From NCBI GenBank assembly GCA_922989275.2, contig OV277862.1, positions 47,021,786 through 47,085,785 of the forward strand: 64,000 nucleotides of DNA, given 5' to 3'. The notes beneath the pieces were generated by a model, which saw nothing but the letters and a program-made list of their open reading frames with translations, had not been told where the DNA came from and searched no databases. Made by a program: the position numbers and the translations under genes. How positions within the stretch are numbered: position 1 is the stretch's first letter; the number at the start of each line of letters is the position of its first letter. The stretch comes from Gari tellinella (taxonomy: Eukaryota; Mollusca; Bivalvia; Cardiida; Psammobiidae). Shown one piece after another: positions 1-11,129 of this stretch.

Positions 1-2797
1 ATTAAGTATACGCGTTTAAGTAGTGTGTTGTCATTCATTTTAAGAATTCTGTCCCAATATTTAAATAAGTTAATTTTTCTTATTATCTGTAAGGGGTATC
101 TACCCAACTCGCCATAAAGACCTATTATGTTCGTAGATTTTTTGACCCCAAGTATTCGCCTGCAGAATTTGTTATGTATGATTTCTATGTCTTTGCCTTC
201 ATAAAAACCCCAAACTTGAGAACCGTAGTTTAAGATAGGTGTGACTAAGGAATCGAATAGCCTACATTTCTCAGAAATTGATATATCTATTTGGTTAAAG
301 ATGCAGAATAGGTTGTGCATGGCATATGATGCATGTTGCGATATGGATTTTTGTGTTCTGTTCCAAGAGCCATTTTTATAGAAGTGTATGCCCAGATATT
401 TAAAAGATGTTACATTTTCTTATATTGTGTTGTTTATTCCATATTTGAATTGGAAGCTTGTCGGTCTACCTTTCTCAAAAATCATGATTTTGGTTTTTAG
501 CTGTATTTATTTTAAGTCCCCATGTGGTAGAGTATGTGTAAATATCATTTAACATGCTTTGTAAACTTATTGGAGATGAACTGAATACTACGGCGTCGTC
601 TGCGTATAAAACCAGAAAGAGTTTAAATTCGTTGATAGTGAAAATGTCATCTATGTCTGTATTGATGTTTTCTTCTAAGTCATTGATGTAGAACATGAAA
701 AGTATCGAGGAGCTGGGATCCCCCTGTTTTAAGCCTATATTTGAGCTGAAGCTCTCTGATACATTGTTTTTTAATCTTACACATGATTTAACTACTGAGT
801 ACATTGATTTTAGGACTGTTGTAAACTTTGTGCTAACTTGTTCCTTAAGTAATTTGTTCCATAACATTGATCTGTTAATTTTATCATAAGCCTTTTCAAA
901 GTCTAAAAACGCACAGTATAGTTTTTTCCCTGAGTTTAGAACTTTTGTTATTACCGCGTGTAGAATAAACAAGCAGTCTACAGTTGATTTGTTTTTCTGA
1001 AAGCCAAATTGATTTTCTGTGATTTTGTCGTGTTTTTCTGACCATTTTATTAACCTGTTAAGCATTATCTGTGAGAATATTTTTGCCATTATGTTTATAA
1101 GTGTTATTCCGCGGTAATTTTTTGCGTCGTCGGTGTTTCCACTTTTATGTATAGGTGTAATTATCCACTCTTCCCATGCCTTAGGGTATGTTGAATCTGA
1201 AAATATTTTATTGTACAGTTTAAGCAGAAACGGGGAGATAATTTCATAAGTAGTTTTAAAAATTTCTGACGGTAGCTGATCTGGGCCTGGACATTTTCCT
1301 GCTTTTTGTGAGAATATTGCTTGTTTAATTTCGTGTTCTGTTATTTCACAGTCTAAATCGTGGTCTACAATGTGTGTTTCTTCTGTGTCGTTTGTCTGTG
1401 TGGGTGTCACGTTTTCATAGATAGACTCAAAATGATGTTTTAAGTCTCCGATATTCAGGTTTGGGTCTGTACTCGGTTTCTTTTTGTAAAGATTTTTAAG
1501 ATTTTTCCAGAAAGATTTGCTATTTGTTTTTGCCATTTTACTTATTCGAATACCTTCTTTTCTTTTGTACTTTTGTTTTGCTTTGCGTTTTAAATTATTG
1601 TAGTTAGTGCGTGCCGCAACGAAGTTCCTTCTATTTATATCATTTTTGCTTTTAACGAATATGTTTCTGGCCTTTTTAAACTCTTTTTTCCCAATTTTAC
1701 ATTCTTCGTTGTACCATGCTTTGCTAGTTTTATGTAAATTTTGGGCGTTGTTGTCATCAAATGTTTTTCCAAATATCTCATACATGAATGAGGTAAACGT
1801 GTTTACTGTTGTGTCAATATCAACTTGAGACATGTCATTGGTCATTTGGCCTAATATGTCATGTTATCAGGAATAGATGTGCACGTGACTCTTCCCATAC
1901 GACCTTACTATGGAATTTACTATCCGTAGTATTTGTAGTAAATGTGTCACGTGGTTGAGTTTCCCGCTGTTTTGTGTGTAGTGAAAGTAGGACTAGTGCG
2001 TGATCGGAAAATTCATTGAAGTTGAGTATTTCAAAGTTTGATATTATTTCTACATTTTCGTAATCAAATAGTATATAGTCTACGACTGATAAACCTTGTG
2101 CTGAACAAAAAGTGTATTCACCAGTTTTATCATCGCATAAACGCCCGTTTGCGATGACAAACCCAGTTGCTTTACACATTTCGATGAGTTTACGGCCATA
2201 TATATCAAGCACGGGGTCTTTGCTTTCGCGTGGAGGGATGAATGGTTTATTATTATTTTGATCGTCTACTAGGTACGGGTCAACTTCTAACCAATCAGAG
2301 CATTTTGCTGTGCGACTGTTAAGGTCACCACTGATAAATATTTTGCCAAGATGTTTGTATTTCTCTATTCCTGTTTCAATTGATTCAAAAAAGTCTATTT
2401 CTTCTTGTTGCAATACTTTGGATCCTTTTGGTTTTACATATGCATGACAAAAATATACATCTTCATTGTGTTTGAAAATATTACCAGTTAATTTTACCCA
2501 CATAATTCCACAGTTTTGTTTCTCAATAATATGGATGTTATTCTTGAAGCAATTTCTATAGTATAACGCTATACCGCCGCTATATCTACCTTTTTGGTAT
2601 TACTTGATTTGTTTCCGAATATAAGTTCTTTAGAAAATCCATCTATATCTAAATTTGAGTAGTCACTGTCTTTAAGCCAAGTTTCAGAGAGGAAAATAAT
2701 GTCAAAGTTGTTTATATACTCTAAAAACTCTATGTCTGCTAATTTTCGAGCAAGTCCATTAACGTTCCATGAAAGAACTCTTAACTTCTCCTGACAT
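1..2797 (-). pseudogene. LINE ORF2: AP endonuclease + reverse transcriptase, frameshifted
   Basis: The endonuclease region starts with SWNVNGL and LSETWL (about 2700-2760) and ends with the SDH motif in EFSDHALVLLSL. The reverse transcriptase (1845-475) shows NYRGITLIN, ENQFGFQKNKST, AFLDFEKAYD, LKQGDP and the catalytic YADD (LYADDAVVF). Beyond 475 the thumb/C-terminal region continues in another frame with KYLGIHF and RRILGVKKST-like matches. I see lesions near 2590 (frameshift after SSNTKK, before RYSGGIALYY), one extra T near 1858 between the endonuclease and RT halves, a frameshift near 483 and a stop near 424. The nearest ATG is at 2797, two bases after the ORF1 stop, but in a different frame from SWNVNGL. 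That implies one more indel or unusual reinitiation. The protein would make nicks and copy element RNA at the target (target-primed reverse transcription). Confidence 0.92.
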
Positions 2798-2799
2798 CC

Positions 2800-3941
2800 C
2801 TAATCTATGTTGATTGGTTCCTGTGGCTGCTGAGCATACTCCTGTCCGTTTATGAACAGTTTGTCACGTATGAGTTTGACGTTGTTTCCGTTGGCTTTTT
2901 CACGTTGCATGATTGGGTAGAGTTGTTTTCGTGTGTCTCTAATTTGTTTGGGCCATTGGATCCCGATTCCAAGGTTCTCTCTTTTGAGTGTGTCTGAGAA
3001 GTCATAAGATGTTTTCCTAACCTTTTCCCTGTCGCTGTGATAGCGAAATTTGGTCACTATTGGCCGCGGTTTTCGTTGATCTTTTGGTCCTATTCTGTGT
3101 GTTCTGTCTAGTATAAAATTTGTTGATTCTGGAAGATTTAGGTGTTTTTCACATATGTTTTTAACGAGGTCTTCACAGTTTTCGTCAGTTGTTTCTGGTA
3201 TTCCGTAGAACAGAAGGTTGTCTCTCATGGATCTTGCTTCAAGGTCTGTGATTTTGTCGTTCAATGTGGAGTTTGGGTTTTCTAAGCTTTTAGTGTTTTT
3301 ATTCATCGTCTTGCATAACTCTTTCAAAGATTTAATTTCTGTTTTTGCTGTGGCTAGTTCCTTTGTGCATATATCGTTCTCATCGCTCATGAATGCGTAG
3401 GCTTTTTCAACTTGGACGACCCTGGTGTCCATATCGGTGACCTTGACCTCTAGATCTGTGACCTTCATGTTAATTGAATTGACTGTTTTTTCAATACTTT
3501 CAATTTTGCTAATGGAACTTTTTAAATAGTTTTTACATCTTCAATTAGCTGTGATGCCCATGGCGGGGGAGGTTGGTTCCACTGGGTTTGAAGTTGTTGA
3601 GGTGAAAACTGGGGGTTCCCCGATGGTGTCTGGAAGTTGCTCGGGATAAAATTTTGACCATGATTGAAAGGTATAGGTGTCCCTGGGTTCTGGGCTTGTG
3701 AATTATTAAATACACTTTGCTGAGTATAGCTCATAACTGGGGCGGTTACTTGATAGTCACTGGAGGAACAGGCACTATTAGAGTTCTTGTCTTTTGGTTT
3801 GTTTACATTTACTCCACCCGTTTGTAAACCGGTTTGACCGCTAACCTCAGTGTCATTCAATGGTGAACTTGCTGCACGCTTACCTTTCTTCTTTTTTCTG
3901 GGTTGCATAGCATTTTTATTATTAGACTTTGGTTGTGACAT
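2800..3941 (-). pseudogene. LINE ORF1: nucleic-acid-binding protein, one frameshift
   Basis: The N-terminal part (3941-3522) is low complexity: a basic patch PRKKKKGKRA, then a Gln/Pro/Asn-rich stretch to QWNQPPPPWASQLIEDVK. The C-terminal part (3468-2800) has a coiled-coil-like segment (heptads around VTDLEVKVTDMDTRV). It is followed by an RRM-like fold typical of LINE ORF1 proteins (RDNLLFYGIPE, LDRTHRIGP, RPIVTKFRYHSDREKVR). Reading through the gap shows the two parts are one ORF of about 380 codons interrupted by a single-base indel near 3528: the other frame runs on as YLKSSISKIESIEKTVNSIN into the coiled coil. The expected role is binding element RNA in a ribonucleoprotein. Confidence 0.85.
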
Positions 3942-4194
3942 GTAGGTATGATACTTAGACGTTGTTCGGTGTTGAATTCGGTGAACAGAAATCGTTGTTA
4001 GTCTTCATTTTCGAAATGTTTCGAGAGCCGATTTTTTATTGCTCCATCACTCAAAGGGCGACAATCAAATTGTCATACAGTAATTGTTTTTACACCAAAA
4101 TGTCTAACCATATTCAGAATGCTTGAAATTCCAAAATATGTCATGTAGTTAAACAGAATGCGCATTACAGTCAAAATGACCATTGACCTTTCTA

Positions 4195-4410
4195 TACAGT
4201 GGAGAAGCTGTTATTCTTTCCCGTTTAAACGCAAACGTACGCAAACGCAAAACACTAAAACGTAGAAAAATACAACTTTTTGACAATTCTGATAATGCAT
4301 CTTTATCTTGGTGGCAAACAGTTTGGAGCCTGATCAGACGCCGGGTTACCCGGCGTCTGATCTGGCTCCAAACGCGTTTATTGGGAAAGAATAACGTTTT
4401 CTCCACTGTA
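4195..4410. mobile_element. Family A MITE
   Basis: Starts TACAGTGGAGAA and ends TTCTCCACTGTA, giving TIRs of about 25 bp (through the TTATTCTTTCCC block) and TA at both ends, as for Tc1/mariner-type targets. The centre (about 4311-4375) is a palindrome built on CAAACAGTTTGG, GATCAGACGCCG and their complements. The right arm of the palindrome has lost its last block, so CTCCAAACGCG runs straight into the right terminus. No coding capacity; open frames here are repeat translations. Confidence 0.85.
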
Positions 4411-5080
4411 GAAGACCAAGACGAAGACGCAGTCTGCTCTTCTGTCAGTCTGCTTTGCTCTCAAATTACCAAAATTGAGCAATTGTCTAACATAATCTGT
4501 CGTAATCGTAACATATACAACGAAGAAATACGTGGTAATTGTGAGGCAATGCTGCTTACAAACCTGTGAAATGTGTGGAAACAAGTCGAGTTTGAATTCA
4601 AGCTTGTTTATATTCAAATAACGACGAAGATACTCGGTAAAAGCTTATTAGCACATCCTATATACACCCGTCGATGATGTCATAGCTAATTGTGGTGAGA
4701 TCTATGAGCACTTTCAATCAAAGAGAGACAACTGCTCAATAGATGTGCAAGTAAACAGCATGTTTTGTCCGCTAGACGCACCCCCCCCCCCCCTCCCACA
4801 CCCTATCGATCACATGACTTTCGGAGAATACTTCAGAAATGAAGTCATGGTTAATTTGCCGATAATTTTCTGTCTTTCTTTTCTTAAGAACAATTTTTTG
4901 AAAAACCCCGCCAAATATTTGCTGTCCGAGTTCGAAAGATTAATTCGCGAATGAAAATTGCATATGTCACGCCTCCTATGCGAAACTTATCCACAAGTAC
5001 CGCCTCCTTCAGCAATTGCATCTGTACGAATTTAACGACACATTTCCAACGGAATTGAATGGGGCGAATGTATATTCATG
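4411..5080. other. No recognisable gene
   Basis: AT-rich sequence with a poly-C run near 4781-4793. I see no long ORF, splice-linked exon or known repeat terminus. Confidence 0.5.
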
Positions 5081-5138
5081 TACAGTGGAGAAAACGTTAT
5101 TCTTTCCCAATAAACGCGTTTACCCTAAAACTAATATG
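5081..5138. mobile_element. Family A MITE, left end only
   Basis: TACAGTGGAGAAAACGTTAT and the following CCCAATAAACGCG match the left terminus of family A, then similarity stops at about 5138. There is no matching right end nearby, so this is a truncated copy. Confidence 0.75.
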
Positions 5139-5177
5139 GAATAGGCAAAGCCTATTAGCGAGCACTGCTAAACCACA

Positions 5178-5297
5178 GGGGACCGTCACAATAGAAGTCT
5201 GAACCCCAAAAGAAAAAAAATGTATAAACACTAGATATATAGACTTTGTATACATTTTTTTTTCTTTTGGGGTTCAGACTTCTATTGTGACGGTCCC
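5178..5297. mobile_element. Palindromic MITE (foldback)
   Basis: Two ~48-bp arms, 5178-5226 and 5248-5297, are near-perfect reverse complements. They begin GGGGACCGTCACAATAGAAG and end with its complement, with an A-rich/T-rich inner stem and a ~20-bp AT-rich loop. No second copy of this family is seen in the window. Confidence 0.8.
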
Positions 5298-5584
5298 CAG
5301 TGTGCTAAACCATCTTCAGAAAGCAAAGAATGAAGATTGTAACAAAATAGTATACCAAATAAATACGATTATGCGTAAATACACGTTTTATATATCTACT
5401 TAAGATAATAAAATTTAACAATAATTTAGCTACATGTATTATGAAATAAGCAAGTGCAGCTGTACATTTGGAGCAAATTAAGAATATGTTTGCACAAGAA
5501 TCATTCCATTAATGGTTGCTCCATTAGACTAACCTTTGAACAGAATGACACTTACCAAACCCTATTCCTACTGAATGAGGGTCA
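5298..5584. other. No recognisable feature
   Basis: AT-rich unique-looking sequence without coding or repeat signals that I can recognise. Confidence 0.4.
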
Positions 5585-5907
5585 AATTCATTTAAGAAAG
5601 GCTACGGTGGAGTTAGCCTTTTTGGTTATTTTATCAATGTTGAAACCCCATCTCAGGTCTTCTGATAGTGTCACGCGTAGGTAAGGGTTCTCCTGGACCT
5701 GCTTTAGGATTTGGTTGTCTAGGGTGTAGAAATGACTGGATCTGTTATTGACACTCATGAGGTAGCACTTCTTGGCATTGAAACGCATACCCTATGTCGA
5801 GGCCCAGGCCTTCAGCCCACTCAAGTCCCTCTGCAGCACGTCATGATCCTCCTGACTCCGGATTGTTCTGTACAGAAGGCAGTCATCTGCAAACAGCCAG
5901 ACTTGCA
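5585..5907 (-). pseudogene. CR1-like reverse transcriptase fragment
   Basis: Reading on the minus strand gives VWLFADDCLLYR (the catalytic F/YADD box C motif), then QEDHDVLQRDLSGLKAWAS. An in-frame TAG replaces the usual Trp codon, and MRFNAKKCYLMSV follows, then QVQENPYLRVTLSEDLRW and ITKKANSTVAFLK. This is the palm-thumb junction of CR1/jockey-type LINEs. It is a ~110-residue fragment with one stop, unrelated in sequence detail to the LINE at 1-4140. Confidence 0.85.
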
Positions 5908-5915
5908 ATTTAACG

Positions 5916-6464
5916 GCAGATGTTAAGTGCTTGTGTGGCGGCTGTAAAAAGTCGCCCCGTACTTCATTCTCAGTGTTGTTATACTTTCTGGTCCTTTGGA
6001 ATCATTGATTTCAGCGCATTTACAGTTGAAAGTTGAATTCCGCTTAAGCTGGTGCTAGGGGGCGTGAGCACTGTTGCATATTTAAGTATTGCTCATGAAC
6101 AGACTCAAATAAACCGAGTCTGCAATTTTCAGTATTTGCTTTGTTTTCTGTGCTTTCAAAGGATCTCCCCTTATTCAGATTATATAATTCACAACAGCAG
6201 ATGTTAAGTGCTTGTGTGGCGGCTGTAAAAAGTCGCCCCGTACTTCATTCTCAGTGTTGTTATACTTTCTGGTCCTTTGGAATCATTGATTTCAGCGCAT
6301 TTACAGTTGAAAGTTGAATTATGCTTAAGCTGGTGCTAGGGGGCGTGAGCACTGTTGCATATTTAAGTATTGCTCATGAACAGACTCAAATAAACCGAGT
6401 CTGCAATTTTCAGTATTTGCTTTGTTTTCTGTGCTTTCAAAGGATCTCCCCTTATTCAGATTAT
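5916..6464 (+). repeat. Tandem duplication of a ~268-bp LTR-like unit (period 281)
   Basis: 5916-6183 and 6197-6464 are almost identical. Each contains GCAGATGTTAAGTG at its start, a TTTAAG box, the polyadenylation-like AATAAACCGAG followed by a T-rich stretch, and ends near TTATTCAGATTAT. The first unit can be read as TG...CA (5921-6196) flanked on both sides by GCAGA, as a solo LTR with a 5-bp duplication would be. The second copy follows directly, so a simple tandem duplication is the alternative. No internal retroelement genes are seen. Confidence 0.6.
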
Positions 6465-7269
6465 TCAAGTAGGTCATTGATGTGACAGAGGCACAGGAGG
6501 AGAAATTTAAGGTGATTTGATTCAAGGATCTATCCATTGAAATAAACTGGCAGTTTGTCGTTATATTTTCTTTGGTGAGTTTGTTGTTTGTTTTATTGAG
6601 ATGATCTAAGAATTAGATGTATGTACATGTTCATACTTGTTTTTATCTTCATTCTTGTAAATTTCAAGAAATATTACTCTGAATTGAATTTATTTGAAAG
6701 CCAGAATTAATTTCAATCAGGTGTAACTAAGGATGTATGTACTTCATAGTCTACTAGCTAAGACCAAATGTGGTATTGGTCACATTTACATTGCGTTCTA
6801 GAATATGATAAAGGTGATTAAACAAGTGGAACAGTCGCAAAAACTGCCTTGAAGGTCAAATTTAACAGACTTTACTCTAATCGGTCAATAATTCTGTGAT
6901 TGTATGAATATTTTGCTTTGAAGGGAGATATAGAGAAAATTGGATACTTAAATTTGAGTTTAATGAGATACCATTTGATTTTTTCAGATTTAATGGCTCT
7001 AGAAAAGTGGATATACATTATCAAGATAGACAGTGATGTGCTTGATGGAAAAGAATCAATGTTGGCCATGCACCAGAGTGACAAAAAAAATTAATTACTC
7101 TTAATTACCTTCACTACCAGTTTGCTGCACAGATCTTATATACTTATATATATAGATATCTAATAGTTACTTCCTTTTTTGTAAACTGCATTTTGTGTCA
7201 GCGAAATAAAAATATTTATTTGCAAATTCTATTGTTTTACTTTCTCCCAATGTCAAATGAAATCTATCT
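6465..7269. other. No recognisable gene
   Basis: AT-rich sequence. A GGTGAGTTTG donor-like site follows the LTR-like copy near 6570, but I find no supporting exon. Confidence 0.4.
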
Positions 7270-7660
7270 AAAACTGGAACGTATTTTTGAGAAAAGCAGA
7301 TGTCTCCCCTATATTCCCCTATCCCGAATAATTTCAGTCAAAATCTATTTTAATAATTGATCATGTTACCTTTGACCGACTGACCTCAAATGCAACCCCA
7401 TTCATCCCCTCATCATAAGCAACCAGTGCACCAAAAAATGGACATTAGAACAAAAGTTATTGTCCGTATACCAAATGAAAATCAAAATTCTATTTTTAGT
7501 AACAGATCATGTGACCTTTGACCACAAATGTAATCCCCTGCATCCCCTTGTCATAAACAACCAGTACACCAAAAATGGACATCATTTCTCCATAAGAAAA
7601 CAAGTTATTGTCCGGAAACCAAAGCGTGACAGACAGACGGACAGGCATAAGTTTATGAGC
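7270..7660. repeat. Two-unit minisatellite remnant of a HINE-like element
   Basis: Two diverged ~165-bp units share ACCTTTGACC, a CATCCCCT(C/T) block and CCAGT(G/A)CACCAAAAA. They are followed by GACAGACAGACGGACAGGC and GCATAA. The purine-rich GACGGAC block before a short 3' end is the layout of the ACAAGAG...TAAAA elements found elsewhere in the window; no 5' end is present. Confidence 0.55.
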
Positions 7661-7689
7661 CATTTATATAATAGCATGTGTTAAAGATG

Positions 7690-8422
7690 TAAATCAAATA
7701 AGTAGTTATCTGTATAAGTAACTAAAATAAAAGATGGCCAAATATTGAACATAAAAAAGATGTCACTGGCTAAGAAGTGTACCATAAAAAAATACTTAAG
7801 GTTTTTGCCAATAATTTACCCTCACTTAGTGACTCTTGAATATTCTTTTTTGAGCCTGATTAGGGTTAACATTGTACATGAAAAGAATTCAAGTCGATGT
7901 CCATGTTAAAAAAACGTTCATTTTCTGATATGTAAATTTGACATGATAAAGAAAAAAAAGTAAAACTGCGCCGAAACAACCGAGGTCGAAACTACACAGG
8001 ACCGAAAAGATCCGGAATCTATAAATAGAACGTAAATATTTTATGAGTATATTGGTTTTGAAACAATGGTGAAAGCACGAAATAATACATTCCGTTGTTA
8101 ACGGGACAAAAAACGTACAGTTTTTATGACGGAAAGATATCTCTCATAACTAACGAGTACTTATATCGGCCACGGAACCTTTCGTTCGACTAAAGGACGA
8201 AGGCGTTCCGATCGTCCGGTGATGGAGCGCAGGTTTTATACCTCGCCACATCCGGTATCCGAATACTCTCAATTTTGGAGGTAAATAAATACGAAAGACA
8301 GCTTCCGGGTGACAGGCGAGATTGAAATGCAACACTGGTCAACTGTATTTCAAGTAAAAAGAGTAACTTGTTAAGAGTAAACGTGTAAAAGTCTTTAAAT
8401 TAGATACAGAACCAGTCCTTTA
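7690..8422. other. No recognisable gene
   Basis: Low-complexity AT-rich sequence followed by a moderately GC-rich patch around 8150-8300 with no supported exon. Confidence 0.4.
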
Positions 8423-8486
8423 AAATATTTTAGCAAGTAGATCCGCCGGAAGAAAAATATTTTAGCAAGTAGATCCACCGGAAGAA
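8423..8486. repeat. Short tandem duplication (~32 bp x 2)
   Basis: ATATTTTAGCAAGTAGATCC followed by (G/A)CCGGAAGAA occurs twice in a row. Confidence 0.8.
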
Positions 8487-8587
8487 CGGAATGTGACAGC
8501 TGAAAATCAATTCAATGTACATACAGGTAAAAAAACAAGTGAAATTAGCTTGAAAATGAACCCCCTTACCATAAATGCTTTGCTTTT

Positions 8588-8624
8588 CGCGAAACTGGCC
8601 CTTCGGGCCAGTTTCGCAAGCGTG
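8588..8624. repeat. Strong small hairpin
   Basis: CGCGAAACTGGCCC and GGGCCAGTTTCGC flank a TTC loop, a 13-14-bp perfect stem. It stands where the left end of the adjacent family A element should be. Confidence 0.8.
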
Positions 8625-8629
8625 CTCGC

Positions 8630-8818
8630 TATTATGTTCACTGCAAACAGTTTGGAGCCAGATCAGACGCCGGGTAACCCGGCGTCTGATCAGGCTCCAA
8701 ACTGTTTGCCACCAAGATAAACATGAATTATCAGAATTGTCAAAAAGTTGTATTTTTCAACGTTTTAGTGTTTTGCGTTTGCGTTTAAACGGGAAAGAAT
8801 AACAGATTCTCCACTGTA
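8630..8818. mobile_element. Family A MITE, left end replaced
   Basis: Contains the full palindromic core (about 8645-8710, CGCCGGGTAACCCGGCG at the tip). The right half to the terminal CTCCACTGTA at 8818 is intact. The left TIR is missing; the sequence enters the family only at ATTATGTTCACTGC. Confidence 0.8.
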
Positions 8819-9460
8819 TTCGGGACCCAGTCCGAAGATTTGTTATGCAAACACATATATTTTTGTTATCCATCTCGATAAGTAATCGACTCATTTCAGA
8901 CAAGATACGGCCGATCTGACTTAGTTTTATTACATAGAAATTTTAACACATTTAAGAAATTGCGCGTTTTAGACATACATTTGGGCAGTATAGTGCCTTT
9001 CAGCTAGGATTTAGTACAACAATTATTATGGTACATTTTCTTGGCTGTATAAATTGGTGAATATTTGTTTTTAGTGGAGGAATAGAATAAAGGTACTATT
9101 AAAATGCGATTCCAAAGGATCAACGACACCTTTCGTTAAAATATCATCTGCTTTAATACTGTATTTTGCTCTTAGGTTTTAAACTTGAAGGCAGAATCGA
9201 AGAACACATATTGGAATGAGTGTCTAACATTTTGAACCCTAATTGGACATCATGTCACACCAGGATCTATACTGTTTGCATTTAAGTTGACTGTACTGGT
9301 GATGGAAAGGGTTATGTGTTCCAGAGTTGCAAACATGGCGTGTTGCGTACATTACAGTGTGATTAATAATTACAAGTTAATAAACAGATGGTGCTGTTGT
9401 GCCATTATCTAATTGCTTGTTCAATGGCAATTAATAATTATCGTGCTGAAACAGTATCAA
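8819..9460. other. No recognisable gene
   Basis: No exon, repeat terminus or RNA gene recognised. Confidence 0.4.
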
Positions 9461-9461
9461 T

Positions 9462-9592
9462 TAGAAACCAGTTTGGGCCCCGATAAGATGCTTGGTAACC
9501 CTATGTCTGATCTGGAACTTAACATAACTATGTCAGATAGCAATACCGCGTCACTCGGCGTCCGACCAGGATCCAAATTGGTTGACACTCTT
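9462..9592. repeat. Decayed palindromic core of the GATCAGACGCCG type
   Basis: CCAGTTTGGGCCCCGATAAG and GGTTGACAC at the ends, with ATGTCTGATCTGG and GGCGTCCGACCAGGATCC inside, show an old rearranged core. No terminal repeats remain. Confidence 0.5.
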
Positions 9593-9809
9593 TTCAATAT
9601 TTCTTAAGTCTTAGTATTTAATGTTTAAATTTGACAGAAAGGTAGACGAAAATTAATTGATGACGTCATGGCACTAAAGGAGTAAGCAACCTGGCTCATT
9701 AGGAAAGTGTACTTTCATTCTTCTTGTACCTGTTAACCATAACTTGACATGAAGTACTCTTAAATGGAGCTTGTAATTCAACAGTCTTCATTTTCCATTT
9801 TCCAACATC

Positions 9810-10025
9810 TACAGTGGAGAAAACCTTATTCTTTACCGTTAAGACGTAAAAGAAACGCAAACGCAAAACCCTAAAATGTAGAAAATAACAGTTTTCCGAC
9901 ATTTTTCACTATCTATTTTTGTCTGAAATGCAAACAGTTTGGAGGCTGATCAGACTTTTTGTAATGCAAATAATAGTTTTAGCGTAACGCGTTTATTGGG
10001 AAAGAATAACGTTTTCTCCACTGTA
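9810..10025. mobile_element. Family A MITE with half of its core deleted
   Basis: Both TA-flanked termini are present (TACAGTGGAGAA at 9810, TTCTCCACTGTA at 10025). The central palindrome stops at GGCTGATCAGAC and jumps directly to TTTTGTAATGC, so the whole tip and the right arm are gone. Confidence 0.85.
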
Positions 10026-10185
10026 GCTACTTCTTCTAACTAATTGCCAACTTACTCTGCAATAACACATTATCACTACACTTGAAGAATGGTACAGCTG
10101 CTCAATAAGATAATTAACACTTACATGTAGGATGTTGAGCACGGCTTTGCTTACATTTGAAAACATAGACATAGACTTATTGACA

Positions 10186-10545
10186 TACAGTGGAGAATCT
10201 GTTATTCTTTCCCGTTTAAACGCAAACGTACGCAAACACAAAGCACTAAAACGTAGAAAAGTACAAGTTTTTGACATTTCTGATAATTCATCTTTATCTT
10301 GGTGGCAAATAGTTTGGAGCCTGATCAGACACCGGGTTACCCGGCGTCTGATCTGGCTCCAAACTGTTTGCAGTGAAAACAATAGTTTTAAACCGGCGTC
10401 TGATCAGGCTCCAAACTGTTTGCCACCAGGATAAACATGAATTATCAGAATTGTCCAAAAGTTGTACTTTTCTACGTTTTAATAGTGCTTTGCGTTTGCG
10501 TACGTTTGCGTTTAAACGGGAAAGAATAACAGATTCTCCACTGTA
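10186..10545. mobile_element. Composite family A MITE: two left halves fused head to head
   Basis: The left ~150 bp from TACAGTGGAGAATCTG and the right ~150 bp ending CAGATTCTCCACTGTA are reverse complements, including the CAAACGTACGCAAAC block normally found at one end only. The middle has a full core (10307-10372), a short AGTGAAAACAATAGTTTTAA piece and half of a second core (10388-10428). It therefore looks like two oppositely oriented copies joined after deletion of one end of each. Confidence 0.85.
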
Positions 10546-10709
10546 CGTATTTCAATGTTAAAATGTGTCTTGGCCGCGTTTTAACTTTGAAATACAAGTA
10601 CAAGTACGTTCGATTTAAATGAGTTATCTTGTTAGAGGTATTAAGGTTCGACTATATCGATAGTTAACTGGATCCAAGGTCAGTCACGTGGCGCAGTGGA
10701 TATCAAGTA

Positions 10710-10949
10710 AGTCTTACACTTTTAAACGCATACGAAACGCAAACGCGATGGACTGAAACGTAGAAAGTTACACCTTTTTTTTTAAATTTCTCACGATTTT
10801 TTTTAATCTTAGTGGCAAACAGTTTGGAGCCAGATCAGACGCCGGGTTACCCGTCGTCTGTTCTGGCTCCACACTGATTACAGTGGAAAAAAATAGTTTT
10901 GGCGTTAACGCGTTTATTTGGTAAGAATAACGCCTTCTCCACTGTAAGT
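10710..10949. mobile_element. Family A MITE, decayed
   Basis: The core lies at about 10814-10880 (CCGGGTTACCC tip, right arm eroded) and the right end reads CTTCTCCACTGTA. The left end is lost; AAGTCTTACACTTT occurs both before the element (10709) and right after it (10946), so an older duplication of flank is possible. Confidence 0.7.
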
Positions 10950-11129
10950 CTTACACTTTGAAACTTAACTACGCACAAACGCAATGCAATAAAATGAGAA
11001 AAACTATAGTGCTTTGAAATTGTTAAATAATAATTCTATCTTAGTGTCATCCGGTTTGGGGTTAGGTCGTAGTTTCTGCATGATAATTTAAGTGTTTATT
11101 GGGAAAGAATAACTTCTTCTCCACTTTAT
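10950..11129. mobile_element. Family A MITE, highly decayed
   Basis: CGCACAAACGCAATGC, a faint core remnant (CCGGTTTGGGGTTAGG) and GGGAAAGAATAACTTCTTCT followed by CCACTTTAT follow the order of family A. Confidence 0.55.

Larger units (their letters stand above)
1..4140 (-). mobile_element. LINE (non-LTR retrotransposon), degraded, 3' end cut by the window
   Basis: One element on the minus strand carries, in order, a 5' leader, an RNA-binding ORF1 (3941-2800) and an endonuclease/reverse transcriptase ORF2 (2797 to beyond position 1). Order and domain content are those of APE-type LINEs of the jockey/CR1/L1-like group; I do not assign a clade. Each ORF is broken only by single-base indels and a stop, so this copy is dead but not ancient. 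The 5' end is not defined: leader-like sequence runs from 3942 until a MITE begins at 4195. The 3' UTR and tail are outside the window. Confidence 0.9.

Noticed and set aside
4149..4617. Recurring peptide QTVWSQIRRRVTRRLIRLQT in open frames at 4149, 8575, 9993, 10373, 11374, 23185 and 55042
   Set aside because: All lie across the same family A MITE; both strands are open because of the palindrome. No start context, no splice support: repeat DNA, not a protein family.
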